From positions 646,798 to 698,010 of the forward strand of contig NZ_HF952018.1 of the NCBI RefSeq assembly GCF_000430995.1: a stretch of 51,213 nt of DNA, written 5' to 3'. The translations under genes and the position numbers were made by a program. Below the pieces are notes generated by a model. That model was not told the origin of the DNA and did not search any database. It saw only the letters and a list, made by a program, of their open reading frames with translations. Positions 42,149 to 51,213 of this stretch are shown here, in pieces; position 1 is the stretch's first letter, and every line of letters starts with the position of its first letter. This DNA comes from Thermobrachium celere DSM 8682. GTDB taxonomy: Bacteria; Bacillota; Clostridia; Clostridiales; Caloramatoraceae.

Positions 42149-43219
42149 ATGCTAAAGAAGGTACAGCTACTAGATGCGGCAGTAGTTAGAGATGATTTAT
42201 ATAACATAGTAAAGACAGAGGGTTATATTGCAGATGAGGTTATAGAAGATTTAACCTCTATAATAGATGTATTTGAAGAAATAAAGATGGTTCAAAGAAT
42301 TTCAAGTGAAAGGCTTATTGCAGATTTAATTGCAAAGTATTTTAACAAAAGTTCATCATACATTAATTTGCTTATTAAATTTTTAAAGGAACAGGGTTTA
42401 ATAGATTTAGAACATGAAGTAAAAATTACTTCAAAGGGAAAACTTTTAAAATATCTTGATAGGTATTATTTATCAACTGAAATTTTACGTTTTGTTTTGT
42501 TAAATTTAAATTGGGAAGAGTGCTTTAGGTCAAGAGATATTTTATTAAATTTAGATTCAAGAAGATATGTATTTGCTATGGTTTCTCAAACAAATTCAAA
42601 ATTAGTAGAAGATATGAGTAAACTTAAAGAAAATAAAGTCTATAACAGTTCCTATTTTGGAGCAATAACTAATATAAACTCAAGTTCTGGTTTTAAAAAG
42701 GTAGTAGAAGAGTGTTTTGTAAAACTTAATTTGGGTTATGTTAAGAAAGATTTTTTCATACCAAACAATTTTGGGATGAAAGTTTTTAGATATTTAAGTA
42801 GAGATCTACTTGACCAGTATAATAGATTATTAGATGAATGTTGGGATTATTATGACAGGGGCAATTTTGAACAGGCCTTTGATATTGCAAGTAGCATAAT
42901 AAAGGTACTTTTATTTGTTCCAGAAGCTTATAATGTATTAGGTTGCGTTTATATTAAGATGGGAGATATAGAAAAGGCAAGGGATATGTTTAATTTTGCT
43001 ATAGAGGTATATGAAAAAACTAGCTTTGGAGATATTGATGCTGATTCATATATATCTTTATACTACAATTTGGGCCTTTCGTATTATTATATGAATGATA
43101 ATTTTAAAGCCCTTAAAATATTTAAAACTATTAAAAAGAGCATACCATATAAAATCGATAATTTAGATGAACTAATTGAAGGAATAAAGGCTTTTACATT
43201 AATAAGGCCTTCAAACTAA
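42149..43219 (+). CDS. Winged-helix plus TPR-like protein (paralog of 35735-37057)
   Basis: This 356-residue protein contains a winged-helix segment at about 75-130 (SYINLLIKFLKEQGLIDLEH, EVKITSKGKLLKYLD, LLNLNW) and a TPR-like repeat region at about 230-340 (AYNVLGCVYIKMGDIEKARD, YNLGLSYYYMNDNFKALKIF). The wHTH block and the FGMKVFRYLSRDLLD linker line up with the protein at 35735-37057. It follows the RNA methyltransferase by 13 bp. AGGAGTTAG is the RBS. No catalytic motif; function unknown. Confidence 0.65.
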   Translation: MLKKVQLLDAAVVRDDLYNIVKTEGYIADEVIEDLTSIIDVFEEIKMVQRISSERLIADLIAKYFNKSSSYINLLIKFLKEQGLIDLEHEVKITSKGKLLKYLDRYYLSTEILRFVLLNLNWEECFRSRDILLNLDSRRYVFAMVSQTNSKLVEDMSKLKENKVYNSSYFGAITNINSSSGFKKVVEECFVKLNLGYVKKDFFIPNNFGMKVFRYLSRDLLDQYNRLLDECWDYYDRGNFEQAFDIASSIIKVLLFVPEAYNVLGCVYIKMGDIEKARDMFNFAIEVYEKTSFGDIDADSYISLYYNLGLSYYYMNDNFKALKIFKTIKKSIPYKIDNLDELIEGIKAFTLIRPSN

Positions 43220-43238
43220 TGACAGTTTGAAGGCCTTA
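43203..43238. terminator. Bidirectional terminator
   Basis: TAAGGCCTTCAAACT (43203-43217) pairs with AGTTTGAAGGCCTTA (43224-43238), overlapping the 3' end of the wHTH-TPR gene. Confidence 0.85.
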
Positions 43239-43241
43239 TTG

Positions 43242-45215
43242 TTATATTCTGAATTTATTAATTTGTTCTTTTAGCTTATTAGATATAGCTTCAAGCTCTT
43301 TAGCATAATTGTGTATTATGTTTATTCCTTCAGATTGTGAAACTGTTGATGATGCAACTTCATCTGTAATTTGAACTGTATCTTCTATTGATTGACTTAT
43401 TGTGTTTATTACTGCAGACATTTGTTCAGCTGAAGCAGATTGTTCTTCAGCAGCTGCAGCAACTTCTTCAATGTGTTTGTTTAATATATTTATTTGATTT
43501 TGTATAGTTGTAAGGGCAATTTTTAACTCTTCAGTTGCTTTGCTACCTTCTTCTACCAAATTTATTTCATTTTTTGTTGTCTCAACAGCAGCTTCAACCT
43601 TTAGTTGTATATTTTCTATCAATTTACCAATGTTTTTTGCCGCATTGCTACTTCCTTCAGCAAGCTTTCTAACTTCATCTGCAACTACTGCAAAACCTCT
43701 GCCTGCTTCACCAGCACGTGCAGCTTCTATTGCAGCATTTAGTGCTAATAGGTTTGTTTGAGAAGCAATATCTGTAATGGTCTTTACAATTATATCTATT
43801 TGCTTTGAAGCCTCATAAAGTTCAGTTACAACTTCCATAACTTCTGTTGCTGATTTCTTTATCTTTTCCATTGCATGTGTTGTATTCTCTACAGTTTTAT
43901 AGCTGTTGCTTGCAGCTAAAACAGCCTCTTCACTGTTATCCTTTACCTTTAAAACAGACTCTGCTACAAGTTGAGCATTTGAAGCTATCTCTTCAATTCC
44001 TGCATTTGCTTCTTGAATGCTTGCTGCATTTGTTTGAGTAGTTGATGCAATGTTTTCCATAGATTTAGTTATAGTATCGATAGCTTTTACGCTGTTTTCT
44101 GTTGAAATATTAATATCGTTTGATGCATTTAGTAGCTGTGAGCTTGTTGCAGCAATTTCTGTAATAATTTGTCTTTGAACACTTACAAGGTTTAATAGGC
44201 TTCTTTGAATTATTCCTAGTTCATCATCTCTATCTATTTTAACATCTACAGATAGGTCTCCCTCTGCAATAGATTTAATATTCTCTACTAATTTGTTTAT
44301 AGGAGTCGTGATATATCTTACAATTAGTACTCCTAAAAATACTGATAGCGCTGCAATTATAACAACTAGAATTGATGTGGTTAATAAAGTACTTCTATAG
44401 GCCCTTTCATATTCATCTTGGGATAGGGTTGCAACAAGTATCCAACCTGTTTTTTGTGAAGTTGCTATACCCATTATTTTTTCAATTCCCTTAAAGTTAT
44501 ACTTTATATTTCCGCTTTTTTGTTCAATTAACTTTTTACCCCAATCATATTTTTCAGCAAGATTTATTCCAACAACTGATTTATCTGGATGAACTAGTAC
44601 TGAACCATTTGAAAGAACTATAGAAGCATATCCTTTTTCTCCAACCTTTGTCTTTGAAACAACTTCTGCTAATGTTGTCATGTTTATATCTTCAGCAACT
44701 ACTGCTGTCTTTCCATTAGCAAGTTTAATTGCCTTTGCAACAGTTACAACTATTTGTCCTGTTGCAGCGTCGTTGTATGGATCAGTTACAATTATTTTTC
44801 CAAAATTAGCTTCAGCAGTTTTATACCATGGACGAGTTGTTGGATCATAGCCTTCAGGAAGCTGTTCCTTAGGAAACATTATCATTTGTTTATCTTGAGT
44901 ACCAATGTAGGCATATAAAACAGTTGGGTCAGATGATTGTATTGATTCTAAATTTGTGTAAATATTGTTTATGTCGAAATTAGCAGCAGAACAAATTTTG
45001 ATTATACTTTCTACTTGCTTTTCATATTTTTCAATAAACTGATCAACATAGGCTGCCTTTTCTGTTGCTATTTGTGATGTCAATTCATTAACTTTGCCTT
45101 CAATTACTTTTCCAAATTTAAAAATAGTAAATGTAGAAGTTATTAATATAGGGATAATTGCAATTAAAGAGATAATTGGAATTAACTTAAAACTAAGTTT
45201 TTTGTTTTTCTTCAT
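43242..45215 (-). CDS. Methyl-accepting chemotaxis protein (dCache)
   Basis: This 657-residue transmembrane chemoreceptor has TM1 at about residues 10-30, an extracellular dCache ligand domain (about 40-275; [11 protein letters not shown], then [20 protein letters not shown]), TM2 ([20 protein letters not shown], near 285), a HAMP domain with [20 protein letters not shown] and a cytoplasmic signalling domain. The MCP hairpin tip is intact: [20 protein letters not shown], then [20 protein letters not shown]. dCache domains with this DPYND-type motif often bind amino acids. The start at 45215 follows GAGGTG. No che genes are nearby. Confidence 0.95.
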   Translation of the reverse strand: MKKNKKLSFKLIPIISLIAIIPILITSTFTIFKFGKVIEGKVNELTSQIATEKAAYVDQFIEKYEKQVESIIKICSAANFDINNIYTNLESIQSSDPTVLYAYIGTQDKQMIMFPKEQLPEGYDPTTRPWYKTAEANFGKIIVTDPYNDAATGQIVVTVAKAIKLANGKTAVVAEDINMTTLAEVVSKTKVGEKGYASIVLSNGSVLVHPDKSVVGINLAEKYDWGKKLIEQKSGNIKYNFKGIEKIMGIATSQKTGWILVATLSQDEYERAYRSTLLTTSILVVIIAALSVFLGVLIVRYITTPINKLVENIKSIAEGDLSVDVKIDRDDELGIIQRSLLNLVSVQRQIITEIAATSSQLLNASNDINISTENSVKAIDTITKSMENIASTTQTNAASIQEANAGIEEIASNAQLVAESVLKVKDNSEEAVLAASNSYKTVENTTHAMEKIKKSATEVMEVVTELYEASKQIDIIVKTITDIASQTNLLALNAAIEAARAGEAGRGFAVVADEVRKLAEGSSNAAKNIGKLIENIQLKVEAAVETTKNEINLVEEGSKATEELKIALTTIQNQINILNKHIEEVAAAAEEQSASAEQMSAVINTISQSIEDTVQITDEVASSTVSQSEGINIIHNYAKELEAISNKLKEQINKFRI

Positions 45216-45370
45216 CCATAACACCTCACGACTCTTTTTTTTTAAATTTCGATAATAAAATCCATAGACTTGAGTATTAATACAAAATTTTAATAATTAA
45301 ATTAATTATGATGAAAAAATGTGTAGAATTTAGTAAAATATAAATAGCGAATAAAATAGGAGGGACTTAA

Positions 45371-46168
45371 ATGAACTTAATTGAGCAAATATATAATGTA
45401 AATGATGCAGTAAATAATAAGGCTATAGACAAAAAAGGATTTTTGGTATCTTTAAATTATAAAAACTATGAGTTTTTATATAGAAGTCTAAAAAACAAAA
45501 ACAATTCTGTATATATAGATAATCAAAATGAGGTTAGTTTTGTTATAAAGCTTAACAAAATAGTTGATATAAAAGAAATTTTATACTATAAAAAATCTAT
45601 TGATGTGAAAATGGATTTAGAGGGCCCAGTTATAGAGCTTATAGTTGATGGACTTAGTAGTTATGAATTTTTATTTAATTTGAATGATAGATTTGGAGTT
45701 ATAGCTTTAAAAAGTTTTTTAACCAATAAGCAGGTAAATGTTCATTTTGTAGTAGAAACAGCAGGAATACTGCAGAAATTCTACTCTTCATTAATGCCAA
45801 TTGATGATAAAGTTATAGAGAGGGTAGAGTATGTTTTAAAATGTTTAAATGAGTATTGTTATCCTAAGATAGAAGAAGATGTTTTACAAAAAGAATCTGT
45901 AATTTTTGAGGTAGAATCAGATTATGAAATTCTGAATGATTTAATAAACATAATCGAAGCACTGCAGAAGTGGAATAGTAAAGATATTTTTTCTATTGTT
46001 GTTGATAAGGATGATAAATTTAAGATACATTTTGTTGGAGAGTTTAAGAACAAAAATTATTTTAAAACACAACTTGAGAAAAATTACAGTATAAAGGAGT
46101 ATAATGGATTTTCAAAGGGTAAAAAGTTTTTAAAATATGATAGAGGGATGATTTATTTCTATATTTAA
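45371..46168 (+). CDS. Hypothetical protein
   Basis: This is a 265-residue cytoplasmic-looking protein, with no signal or membrane segment. It begins MNLIEQIYNVNDAVNNKAID and contains regularly spaced beta-type segments (EVSFVIKLNKIVDIKEILYY, PVIELIVDGLSSYEFLFNL, VNVHFVVETAG), a central helical part around KVIERVEYVLKCLNEYC and a C-terminal part rich in K and F. AGGAGGGACTTAA is the RBS and a terminator follows. It is divergent from the chemoreceptor. I do not recognise the family. Confidence 0.65.
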   Translation: MNLIEQIYNVNDAVNNKAIDKKGFLVSLNYKNYEFLYRSLKNKNNSVYIDNQNEVSFVIKLNKIVDIKEILYYKKSIDVKMDLEGPVIELIVDGLSSYEFLFNLNDRFGVIALKSFLTNKQVNVHFVVETAGILQKFYSSLMPIDDKVIERVEYVLKCLNEYCYPKIEEDVLQKESVIFEVESDYEILNDLINIIEALQKWNSKDIFSIVVDKDDKFKIHFVGEFKNKNYFKTQLEKNYSIKEYNGFSKGKKFLKYDRGMIYFYI

Positions 46169-46173
46169 AATAT

Positions 46174-46200
46174 GTGCCATAAACTATGGGTTTATGGCAC
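46174..46200. terminator. Bidirectional terminator before ftsH
   Basis: GTGCCATAAAC (46174-46184) pairs with GTTTATGGCAC (46190-46200). Confidence 0.8.
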
Positions 46201-46207
46201 TTAAATT

Positions 46208-47947
46208 TTAAGAAAGTATAGAATCAATTTCTTCTTCATAGATTGTTTCCTTCTCTAAAAGCTCATTTGCAAGTCTATGAAGTTTATCTAAATTGTTGTT
46301 AATTAGATCCATTACTTCTTCATAAAGTGTTTTTACAATGCTATTTGCTGTATCAACTATATGCTTCATATCGATATAGGAATTCTCTTGTATAACAGAA
46401 TAGCTAAGAAGTCCTGAAGTTTCAAACATACCATAGTCTTTAATCATGCTTATTATAATTTCAGTAACCCTTTGAATATCATTTGAGGCACCGGTTGTTA
46501 TATTGTCTTTTCCAAATATAACTTCTTCTGCAGCTCTACCAGCAAGATATACTTTTATTGTGTCAAGGAGCATCTTTTTGGTTTGATAATTTGCATCCTT
46601 TGGAACAGTTAATGTATATCCACCTGCTCCCTTTGTGCTTGGAATTATAGTTATTTTTCTTATGCTTGAGCTGTTTGTAAGCTTTGCAACCAATGCATGT
46701 CCAGCTTCATGATATGCCGTAATTTTTCTATCAGTTTCAGAGAATACATCTTTGTTTTTCTTTTCTGCACCTGCTATTACTATTGATAGAGCTTTGTCAA
46801 GGTGCTTCATTGTTATATATTCAGAGTTTTCTTTAGCAGCAAGTATAGAGGCTTCGTTCACAAGATTTTCTAGTTTTGCACCAGAAAAATATACAGTAGA
46901 CTTTGCAATTTTACTAATATCTACATCATCGGCAAGTGGCTTGTCCTTTAAATATAGTTCAAGTATTCTCTGCCTATCCTTTACATCAGGAAGATTAACT
47001 TCTATGTGTCTGTCAAATCTCCCAGGTCTTAAAAGTGCTTCGTCAAGAATATCAAGTCTATTTGTTGCAGCAATTACTACAATACCATCACTACTTTTAA
47101 ATCCTGACATTTCGGAAAGCAGGGCATTTAATGTTTGGTCTCTTTCATCAGATCCACTATCTGCCCTCATTGAACGTTTTTTACCTATTGCGTCAATTTC
47201 GTCAATGAAAATAACTGCTTTCCCCTTTTCCTTTGCCTTTTTAAATAGATCTCTAATTCTACCTGCACCAACTCCAACATATATTTGTACAAAGTCTGAA
47301 CCATTTACTGCAAAAAAAGGTACATTGGCCTCTGTTGCAAGTGCCTTTGCCATAAGTGTCTTACCGGTTCCAGGAGGACCATATAAGATTACTCCTCTTG
47401 GCATTCTAGCTTTAAACTTTGCATATTTTTCAGGCGTTTTAATAAAGTCAACTAATTCTTTTATGCTCTCCTTTGCTTCTTCGTTACCAGCTATATTTTC
47501 AAATGTTATACCAGTATCAGTTACTGCATCAACTTCAATTGAGGATAGCTTAAAGGCTCCCCCTTTACTTTTTGAATTCTTTGTTGTTAAATATATTAAA
47601 GCAGATACAAGTGATGATGCAATAATTATAAGTATTATTGTTTCAGCTTTAGAGGATGCACTTCTTTCATGTACTTTTACACCATTTAATAGTAGAGTTT
47701 CCTTTAAGTTTAGAGAACGAGGGTTTTCGGTTGTTAATATACTTCCATCCTTTAATTTAAACTCCATCGCTTCTCTGTTTGTAATATATACATCTGTCAC
47801 ATTGCCTTTTTGAACTTCTTCTATGAAGTCTTTGTACATAATTTCAGAGTGAGGTCTTGAATTTTTAAATGAGAAGAAAGCAATAATTAAAACAAAAACT
47901 AAAAGGAGTATTGGAATTAATATATTTTTATTTTTTAATCTATTCAT
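46208..47947 (-). CDS. ftsH: ATP-dependent zinc metalloprotease FtsH
   Basis: This 579-residue membrane-anchored AAA+ protease degrades membrane and unstable cytosolic proteins. TM1 (ILIPILLLVFVLIIAFFSF) and TM2 (TIILIIIASSLVSALIYL, near 105-125) flank a short extracytoplasmic domain. The AAA core carries Walker A GPPGTGKT at 190-197, Walker B VIFIDEIDAIG, and the pore motif FVQIYVGVGAGR (usual FVEMFVGVGA). The zinc site is HEAGH at 413-417. The start is moved to 47947 (GGGGGGATATA), removing 14 residues of a longer reading. At 579 residues it is a little short, lacking the long C-terminal tail of some homologues. Confidence 0.95.
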   Translation of the reverse strand: MNRLKNKNILIPILLLVFVLIIAFFSFKNSRPHSEIMYKDFIEEVQKGNVTDVYITNREAMEFKLKDGSILTTENPRSLNLKETLLLNGVKVHERSASSKAETIILIIIASSLVSALIYLTTKNSKSKGGAFKLSSIEVDAVTDTGITFENIAGNEEAKESIKELVDFIKTPEKYAKFKARMPRGVILYGPPGTGKTLMAKALATEANVPFFAVNGSDFVQIYVGVGAGRIRDLFKKAKEKGKAVIFIDEIDAIGKKRSMRADSGSDERDQTLNALLSEMSGFKSSDGIVVIAATNRLDILDEALLRPGRFDRHIEVNLPDVKDRQRILELYLKDKPLADDVDISKIAKSTVYFSGAKLENLVNEASILAAKENSEYITMKHLDKALSIVIAGAEKKNKDVFSETDRKITAYHEAGHALVAKLTNSSSIRKITIIPSTKGAGGYTLTVPKDANYQTKKMLLDTIKVYLAGRAAEEVIFGKDNITTGASNDIQRVTEIIISMIKDYGMFETSGLLSYSVIQENSYIDMKHIVDTANSIVKTLYEEVMDLINNNLDKLHRLANELLEKETIYEEEIDSILS

Positions 47948-48059
47948 TATATCCCCCCTTAAACAAGTTTGCATAACATAAATATACATATAATTTTTAA
48001 TTTTGTAAAATAAATTGTAAGTTATTTACCATGTTAATTTGAGGAATGGAGGTTATAAT

Positions 48060-48524
48060 ATGAAGGAAGTAACAATATATACAGATGGTGGTTGTAGAGG
48101 CAATGGCAAAGAGGCTGCTGTTGGTGGATATGGTTGTGTATTAATATATAAGGATAAGATAAAGGAGATAAAAAAGGGGTTTGAAAATACAACAAATAAT
48201 ATTATGGAATTAACTGCAGTAATTGATGCTTTAAGTATGCTTAAGGAACCATGTAAGGTTAAGCTACACAGTGATTCGGCCTATGTTGTGAATGCTTTTA
48301 ATCAAGGTTGGATAGAAAAATGGCAGAAGAATGGATGGAAGAATAGTAATAAAGAGCCTGTAAAAAATAAAGAACTGTGGGAAAAGCTAATAGAACTGAC
48401 AAAAATACATGATGTTGAATTTATTAAGGTAAAGGGACATAGTGATGATTATTACAATAACCGTTGTGATGAGCTAGCAAACTTGGCAATGGATGAAGTA
48501 GAAAAGAATATGTTAAACAAATAA
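48060..48524 (+). CDS. rnhA: Ribonuclease HI
   Basis: This 154-residue enzyme cleaves RNA in RNA-DNA hybrids. It matches the usual RNase HI length. The catalytic acidic set is visible: D in [11 protein letters not shown] in [10 protein letters not shown] in [11 protein letters not shown] and D in NNRCDELAN, with KGHSDDYYN before the last. The start at 48060 follows GGAGGTTATAAT. No neighbour suggests a particular role; it is divergent from ftsH. Confidence 0.95.
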   Translation: MKEVTIYTDGGCRGNGKEAAVGGYGCVLIYKDKIKEIKKGFENTTNNIMELTAVIDALSMLKEPCKVKLHSDSAYVVNAFNQGWIEKWQKNGWKNSNKEPVKNKELWEKLIELTKIHDVEFIKVKGHSDDYYNNRCDELANLAMDEVEKNMLNK

Positions 48525-48625
48525 CGATATGTAATATACAATAGATAAAATATTAATCGAAATATGATGAATATATTATAATAAATGTCGCACATTGAAA
48601 GAAAAAAATATTTTACAACTCCATA

Positions 48626-48654
48626 TTGCAATTTTTAATGCAAAAGCGTAAAAT
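48626..48654 (+). promoter_or_regulatory. pckA promoter with palindromic operator candidate
   Basis: TTGCAA (48626-48631), a 17-bp spacer and TAAAAT (48649-48654). TTGCA (48626-48630) and TGCAA (48639-48643) are inverted half-sites with an 8-nt AT-rich centre, covering the -35 and part of the spacer. A regulator binding here could block transcription. Confidence 0.6.
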
Positions 48655-48685
48655 AATATTGAAGTAAATTTTAGGGGGCAGGAAT

Positions 48686-50239
48686 ATGGAGTTGCAAAGT
48701 TATTTACAAAAAATAGGAATTATTAATCCTAAAAATATCTTTTATAATCTATCTGTGGGCAAGCTAGTAGAGCATGCTCTTTTAAAGAATGAGGGAGTAT
48801 TATCAGAAACAGGGGCGATTACTATAACAACAGGGGAATATACAGGTAGATCGCCAGAAGACAGATTTATAGTTGATACTGAAAATGTTCATGATTTTAT
48901 TTATTGGGGAAAAGTAAACAAGCCAATTTCAGTTGAAGTGTTTAATAAAATTTATGGAAGGTTAATGGCGTATTTAGAGAATAGAGATATTTATATTTTT
49001 GATGGATACGCTGGAGCAGATGAGAGATTTGGGCTAAAGGTTCGTTTTATAAATGAAATGGCGGTTCAAAATTTATTTGTACATCAGCTTTTTATAAGAA
49101 GGAATGATTTAAAGGATTTTGAACCAGATTTTACTGTTATTGCAGTTCCAAACTTCAAGGCACAGCCAATTATAGATGGTACAAATTCAGAGGCGTTTGT
49201 TATTATAAATTTTGAAAAGAGAATGATTATAATTGGAGGAACAAAATACTGTGGAGAAATAAAAAAATCTGTCTTTTCTGTTTTAAATTATATTTTGCCT
49301 CAAAAGAATGTTCTTCCAATGCACTGCTCAGCAAACGTTGGACGTGATGGAGATGTTGCATTATTCTTTGGACTATCAGGAACAGGAAAAACAACACTTT
49401 CTGCTGATGGTAATAGATTTTTAATTGGTGATGATGAACATGGCTGGTCAAGTGAAGGTGTTTTTAACTTTGAGGGTGGATGTTATGCAAAGTGTATTGG
49501 GCTTGAAAAGGAAAAGGAACCTCAAATTTATAATGCAATAAAGTTCGGAACTATACTTGAAAATGTGGTGCTAGATGAAAATAGAATTCCTGACTATAAG
49601 GATGCTTCATTAACTGAAAATACAAGGGCAGGTTATCCTATTGAATATATAGATAATGCACTTTTAGAAGGAAAAGCAGGGCATCCAAAAACCATAATAT
49701 TTTTAACAGCAGATGCCTTTGGAGTTCTGCCTCCTATATCAAAATTAACAAAAGAGCAGGCAATGTATCATTTTATGTCAGGTTATACTAGTAAGCTTGC
49801 AGGAACAGAAAGAGGAATTAAAGAGCCTAAGGCAACATTTTCAGCTTGTTTTGGAGAACCATTTATGCCTTTAAGTCCATTAAAGTATGCTAAAATGCTT
49901 GGTGAAAAAATAGAAGAACACAATGTTAGAGTGTTTTTAGTAAATACAGGTTGGATAGGTGGCCCATATGGAATAGGGCATAGAATAAACTTAAAATATA
50001 CAAGGAGAATGGTTGAAGCGGCTATAAATGGTGAACTTGATAATGTCAAATATGAAGTACATCCAATATTTAATTTGAATATGCCTACATTTATAGATGG
50101 AGTTCCATCAGAAATTTTAAATCCAATTAATACATGGAATAATAAAGAGGAATATATAAAAAGTGCAGAGGATTTAGCAAGAAGATTTGATGAAAACTTT
50201 AAAAGATTTGATGGGAATAGTGAGATTTTTAATTTTTAA
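48686..50239 (+). CDS. pckA: Phosphoenolpyruvate carboxykinase (ATP)
   Basis: This 517-residue ATP-type PEPCK interconverts oxaloacetate + ATP and PEP + CO2 + ADP. It has the signature loop [14 protein letters not shown] with K235 in the P-loop, followed by IGDDEHGWS, the metal- and phosphate-binding part. [10 protein letters not shown] near the N-terminus and [16 protein letters not shown] fit the family, as do [13 protein letters not shown] and [11 protein letters not shown]. In clostridia it can serve gluconeogenesis or carboxylate PEP in the reverse direction. GGGGGCAGGAAT is the RBS and the gene is monocistronic. Confidence 0.97.
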   Translation: MELQSYLQKIGIINPKNIFYNLSVGKLVEHALLKNEGVLSETGAITITTGEYTGRSPEDRFIVDTENVHDFIYWGKVNKPISVEVFNKIYGRLMAYLENRDIYIFDGYAGADERFGLKVRFINEMAVQNLFVHQLFIRRNDLKDFEPDFTVIAVPNFKAQPIIDGTNSEAFVIINFEKRMIIIGGTKYCGEIKKSVFSVLNYILPQKNVLPMHCSANVGRDGDVALFFGLSGTGKTTLSADGNRFLIGDDEHGWSSEGVFNFEGGCYAKCIGLEKEKEPQIYNAIKFGTILENVVLDENRIPDYKDASLTENTRAGYPIEYIDNALLEGKAGHPKTIIFLTADAFGVLPPISKLTKEQAMYHFMSGYTSKLAGTERGIKEPKATFSACFGEPFMPLSPLKYAKMLGEKIEEHNVRVFLVNTGWIGGPYGIGHRINLKYTRRMVEAAINGELDNVKYEVHPIFNLNMPTFIDGVPSEILNPINTWNNKEEYIKSAEDLARRFDENFKRFDGNSEIFNF

Positions 50240-50282
50240 AGTATTTCATATAATTATATGAAAGTTTAATTATTATAAATTA

Positions 50283-50328
50283 ACCCCATGTGAGGATTAC
50301 TTCTATTTAAAAATCCTTGCATGGGGTA
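50283..50328. terminator. Terminator of pckA
   Basis: ACCCCATGTGAGGATT (50283-50298) pairs with AATCCTTGCATGGGGT (about 50312-50327), with one mismatch, followed by ATTTTTT. Confidence 0.8.
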
Positions 50329-50412
50329 TTTTTTAGTATCATTAAAATAGAATTGTTCATTAAATATTTGTTGTTGTATAATTGAATTAATTAATATATT
50401 TGGGGTGATTTG

Positions 50413-50838
50413 ATGAGAATAAATAGAATAAATAGAGCAAGTTCGGGAGAAAATAAGCAAGTATCAAGGACATCTACAGCAGCAAGTTTTTCAACTGCTC
50501 TAGATCTTGCAAGTAAGGATCAAACTGAACAAAACCTTCAAAGGATGCTAAATGAAATAGACAGATTAGGCAAAAGATTAATTGCAACAAGAAGTGTAGA
50601 GGATGCAAGGGAATATAAGAAAAGGGTTCAGGAATATTTAAGCTATGTAGTTAAGAATGCATATGTATTAAAAAGAGAGATTGGGCCATATAGTTATAGT
50701 CTTCATGTAAAAATAGAAGTAATAAATGAAAAGGTTGATGCTTTAACAAAAGAACTTCTAGAACAGCATAAAGATACAATTGAGCTGGCAGATAAGATTG
50801 AAGAGATTAAGGGATTATTAGTAGATGTTTACAAATGA
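50413..50838 (+). CDS. yaaR: YaaR family protein (DUF327)
   Basis: This 141-residue helical protein matches the YaaR/DUF327 family of Firmicutes. It has TAASFSTALDLA, the core LNEIDRLGKRLIATRSVEDA, YKKRVQEYLSYVVKNAYVLK, and the tail ELADKIEEIKGLLVDVYK. Length (about 140-150 residues) fits. B. subtilis yaaR lies in the DNA-replication cluster near tmk/holB, but here it lies alone between pckA and the IS30 end. Biochemical function is not established. I use ATG 50413 with GGGGTGATTTG before it. Confidence 0.88.
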   Translation: MRINRINRASSGENKQVSRTSTAASFSTALDLASKDQTEQNLQRMLNEIDRLGKRLIATRSVEDAREYKKRVQEYLSYVVKNAYVLKREIGPYSYSLHVKIEVINEKVDALTKELLEQHKDTIELADKIEEIKGLLVDVYK

Positions 50839-50860
50839 TAATTAATTTTGATTACTTAAA

Positions 50861-50880
50861 TTGCAATATTAAATGCAACA
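50861..50880. repeat. Probable IS30 terminal repeat
   Basis: TTGCAATATTAAATGCAACA contains inverted TTGCA/TGCAA halves. It agrees at 16 of 18 positions with the pckA palindrome at 48626-48643. Confidence 0.45.
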
Positions 50881-50969
50881 CCCCTGTGAAAAATCATGTA
50901 GAATAGGACTGACAATAGTCAAAATCAGCCTTAAGCCCATCTTAATAATAACAGGAGATGGAGTGCATG

Positions 50970-51017
50970 GGTTTGTCAAGGGCTGCGTAGCAGGCGGAGC
51001 TTTACCCTTGATAAACC
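50970..51017. repeat. Hairpin between IS30 end and transposase
   Basis: GGTTTGTCAAGGG (50970-50982) pairs with CCCTTGATAAACC (51005-51017) at 12 of 13 positions. The loop holds TGCGTAGCAGGCGGAGC, richer in G+C than its surroundings. It lies after the transposase stop and could end transcription or stop read-in from outside. Confidence 0.5.
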
Positions 51018-51050
51018 ACAAGCGACATCTATAATATTCAAAATATGGGA

Positions 51051-51213
<163 letters not shown>

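Noticed and set aside
46752-47813. 353-codon open frame on the plus strand opposite ftsH
   Set aside because: It is antisense to FtsH, has no RBS and a Ser/Phe-rich composition typical of a shadow frame.

Overview
The window is AT-rich DNA with strong AGGAGG-type ribosome binding sites, a T-box leader, rho-independent hairpins and one apparent sporulation gene (a PdaA-type deacetylase). This points to a low-GC Gram-positive anaerobe of the Clostridia. The gene set (ATP-type PEP carboxykinase, formate channel, short alpha-glucan phosphorylase, type I pullulanase, CoA-transferase) would fit a saccharolytic fermenter, perhaps a Caloramator-like member of the Clostridiaceae. The genus is inference. 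I see no rRNA, tRNA or CRISPR array.

Layout. 1-1413: right part of an IS3-family (IS150-like) element with a decayed orfA and an intact DDE orfB. 1414-2315: a small zinc-ribbon gene and about 0.5 kb of hairpin-rich non-coding DNA. 2316-10365 (minus): a tightly packed four-gene operon. It encodes a 1606-residue multidomain protein (HD, helical repeats, NadD-like nucleotidyltransferase, GNAT-like, phosphoribosyltransferase-like), a lactate/malate-dehydrogenase-like protein, a flavodoxin-fold protein and a PdaA-like lipoprotein. Divergent from it is pepF. A perfect 32-bp inverted repeat (2286-2317 and 12267-12298) brackets exactly this operon plus pepF, and a third, 29/32 copy lies at 1441-1472. 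This bracketed block is the most unusual part of the window.

12299-22221: a candidate structured RNA with a terminator, an N-acetylmuramoyl-L-alanine amidase with a tandem duplication inside its catalytic domain, a ROK regulator, two related Ca-loop surface proteins, an orphan ABC solute-binding lipoprotein, a PerR-like regulator, an apparently inactive M28-like membrane protein, a 46-residue membrane peptide and a small alarmone synthetase. 22245-24836 (minus): plsY, then argS under its own promoter and T-box. 25138-33520: membrane protein, cysteine desulfurase-family enzyme, C26 amidotransferase with Ser in place of the catalytic Cys, pullulanase, formate/nitrite channel, mobA, and glgP under a promoter overlapped by a perfect CcpA/LacI-type palindrome.

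33533-50838: cytochrome b5-domain protein, DegV, two paralogous winged-helix plus TPR-like proteins, CoA-transferase subunits A and B, a DUF362 protein, nicotinate phosphoribosyltransferase, an RNA m5C methyltransferase, a chemotaxis receptor, FtsH, RNase HI, PEP carboxykinase and YaaR. 50861-51213: one end of an IS30-family element, cut off by the window. Glycogen and starch breakdown (pulA, glgP), PEP/oxaloacetate flux (pckA) and NAD salvage (pncB, perhaps the NadD-like fusion) are the main metabolic themes. Start codons were moved inward wherever a ribosome binding site supports an internal start.
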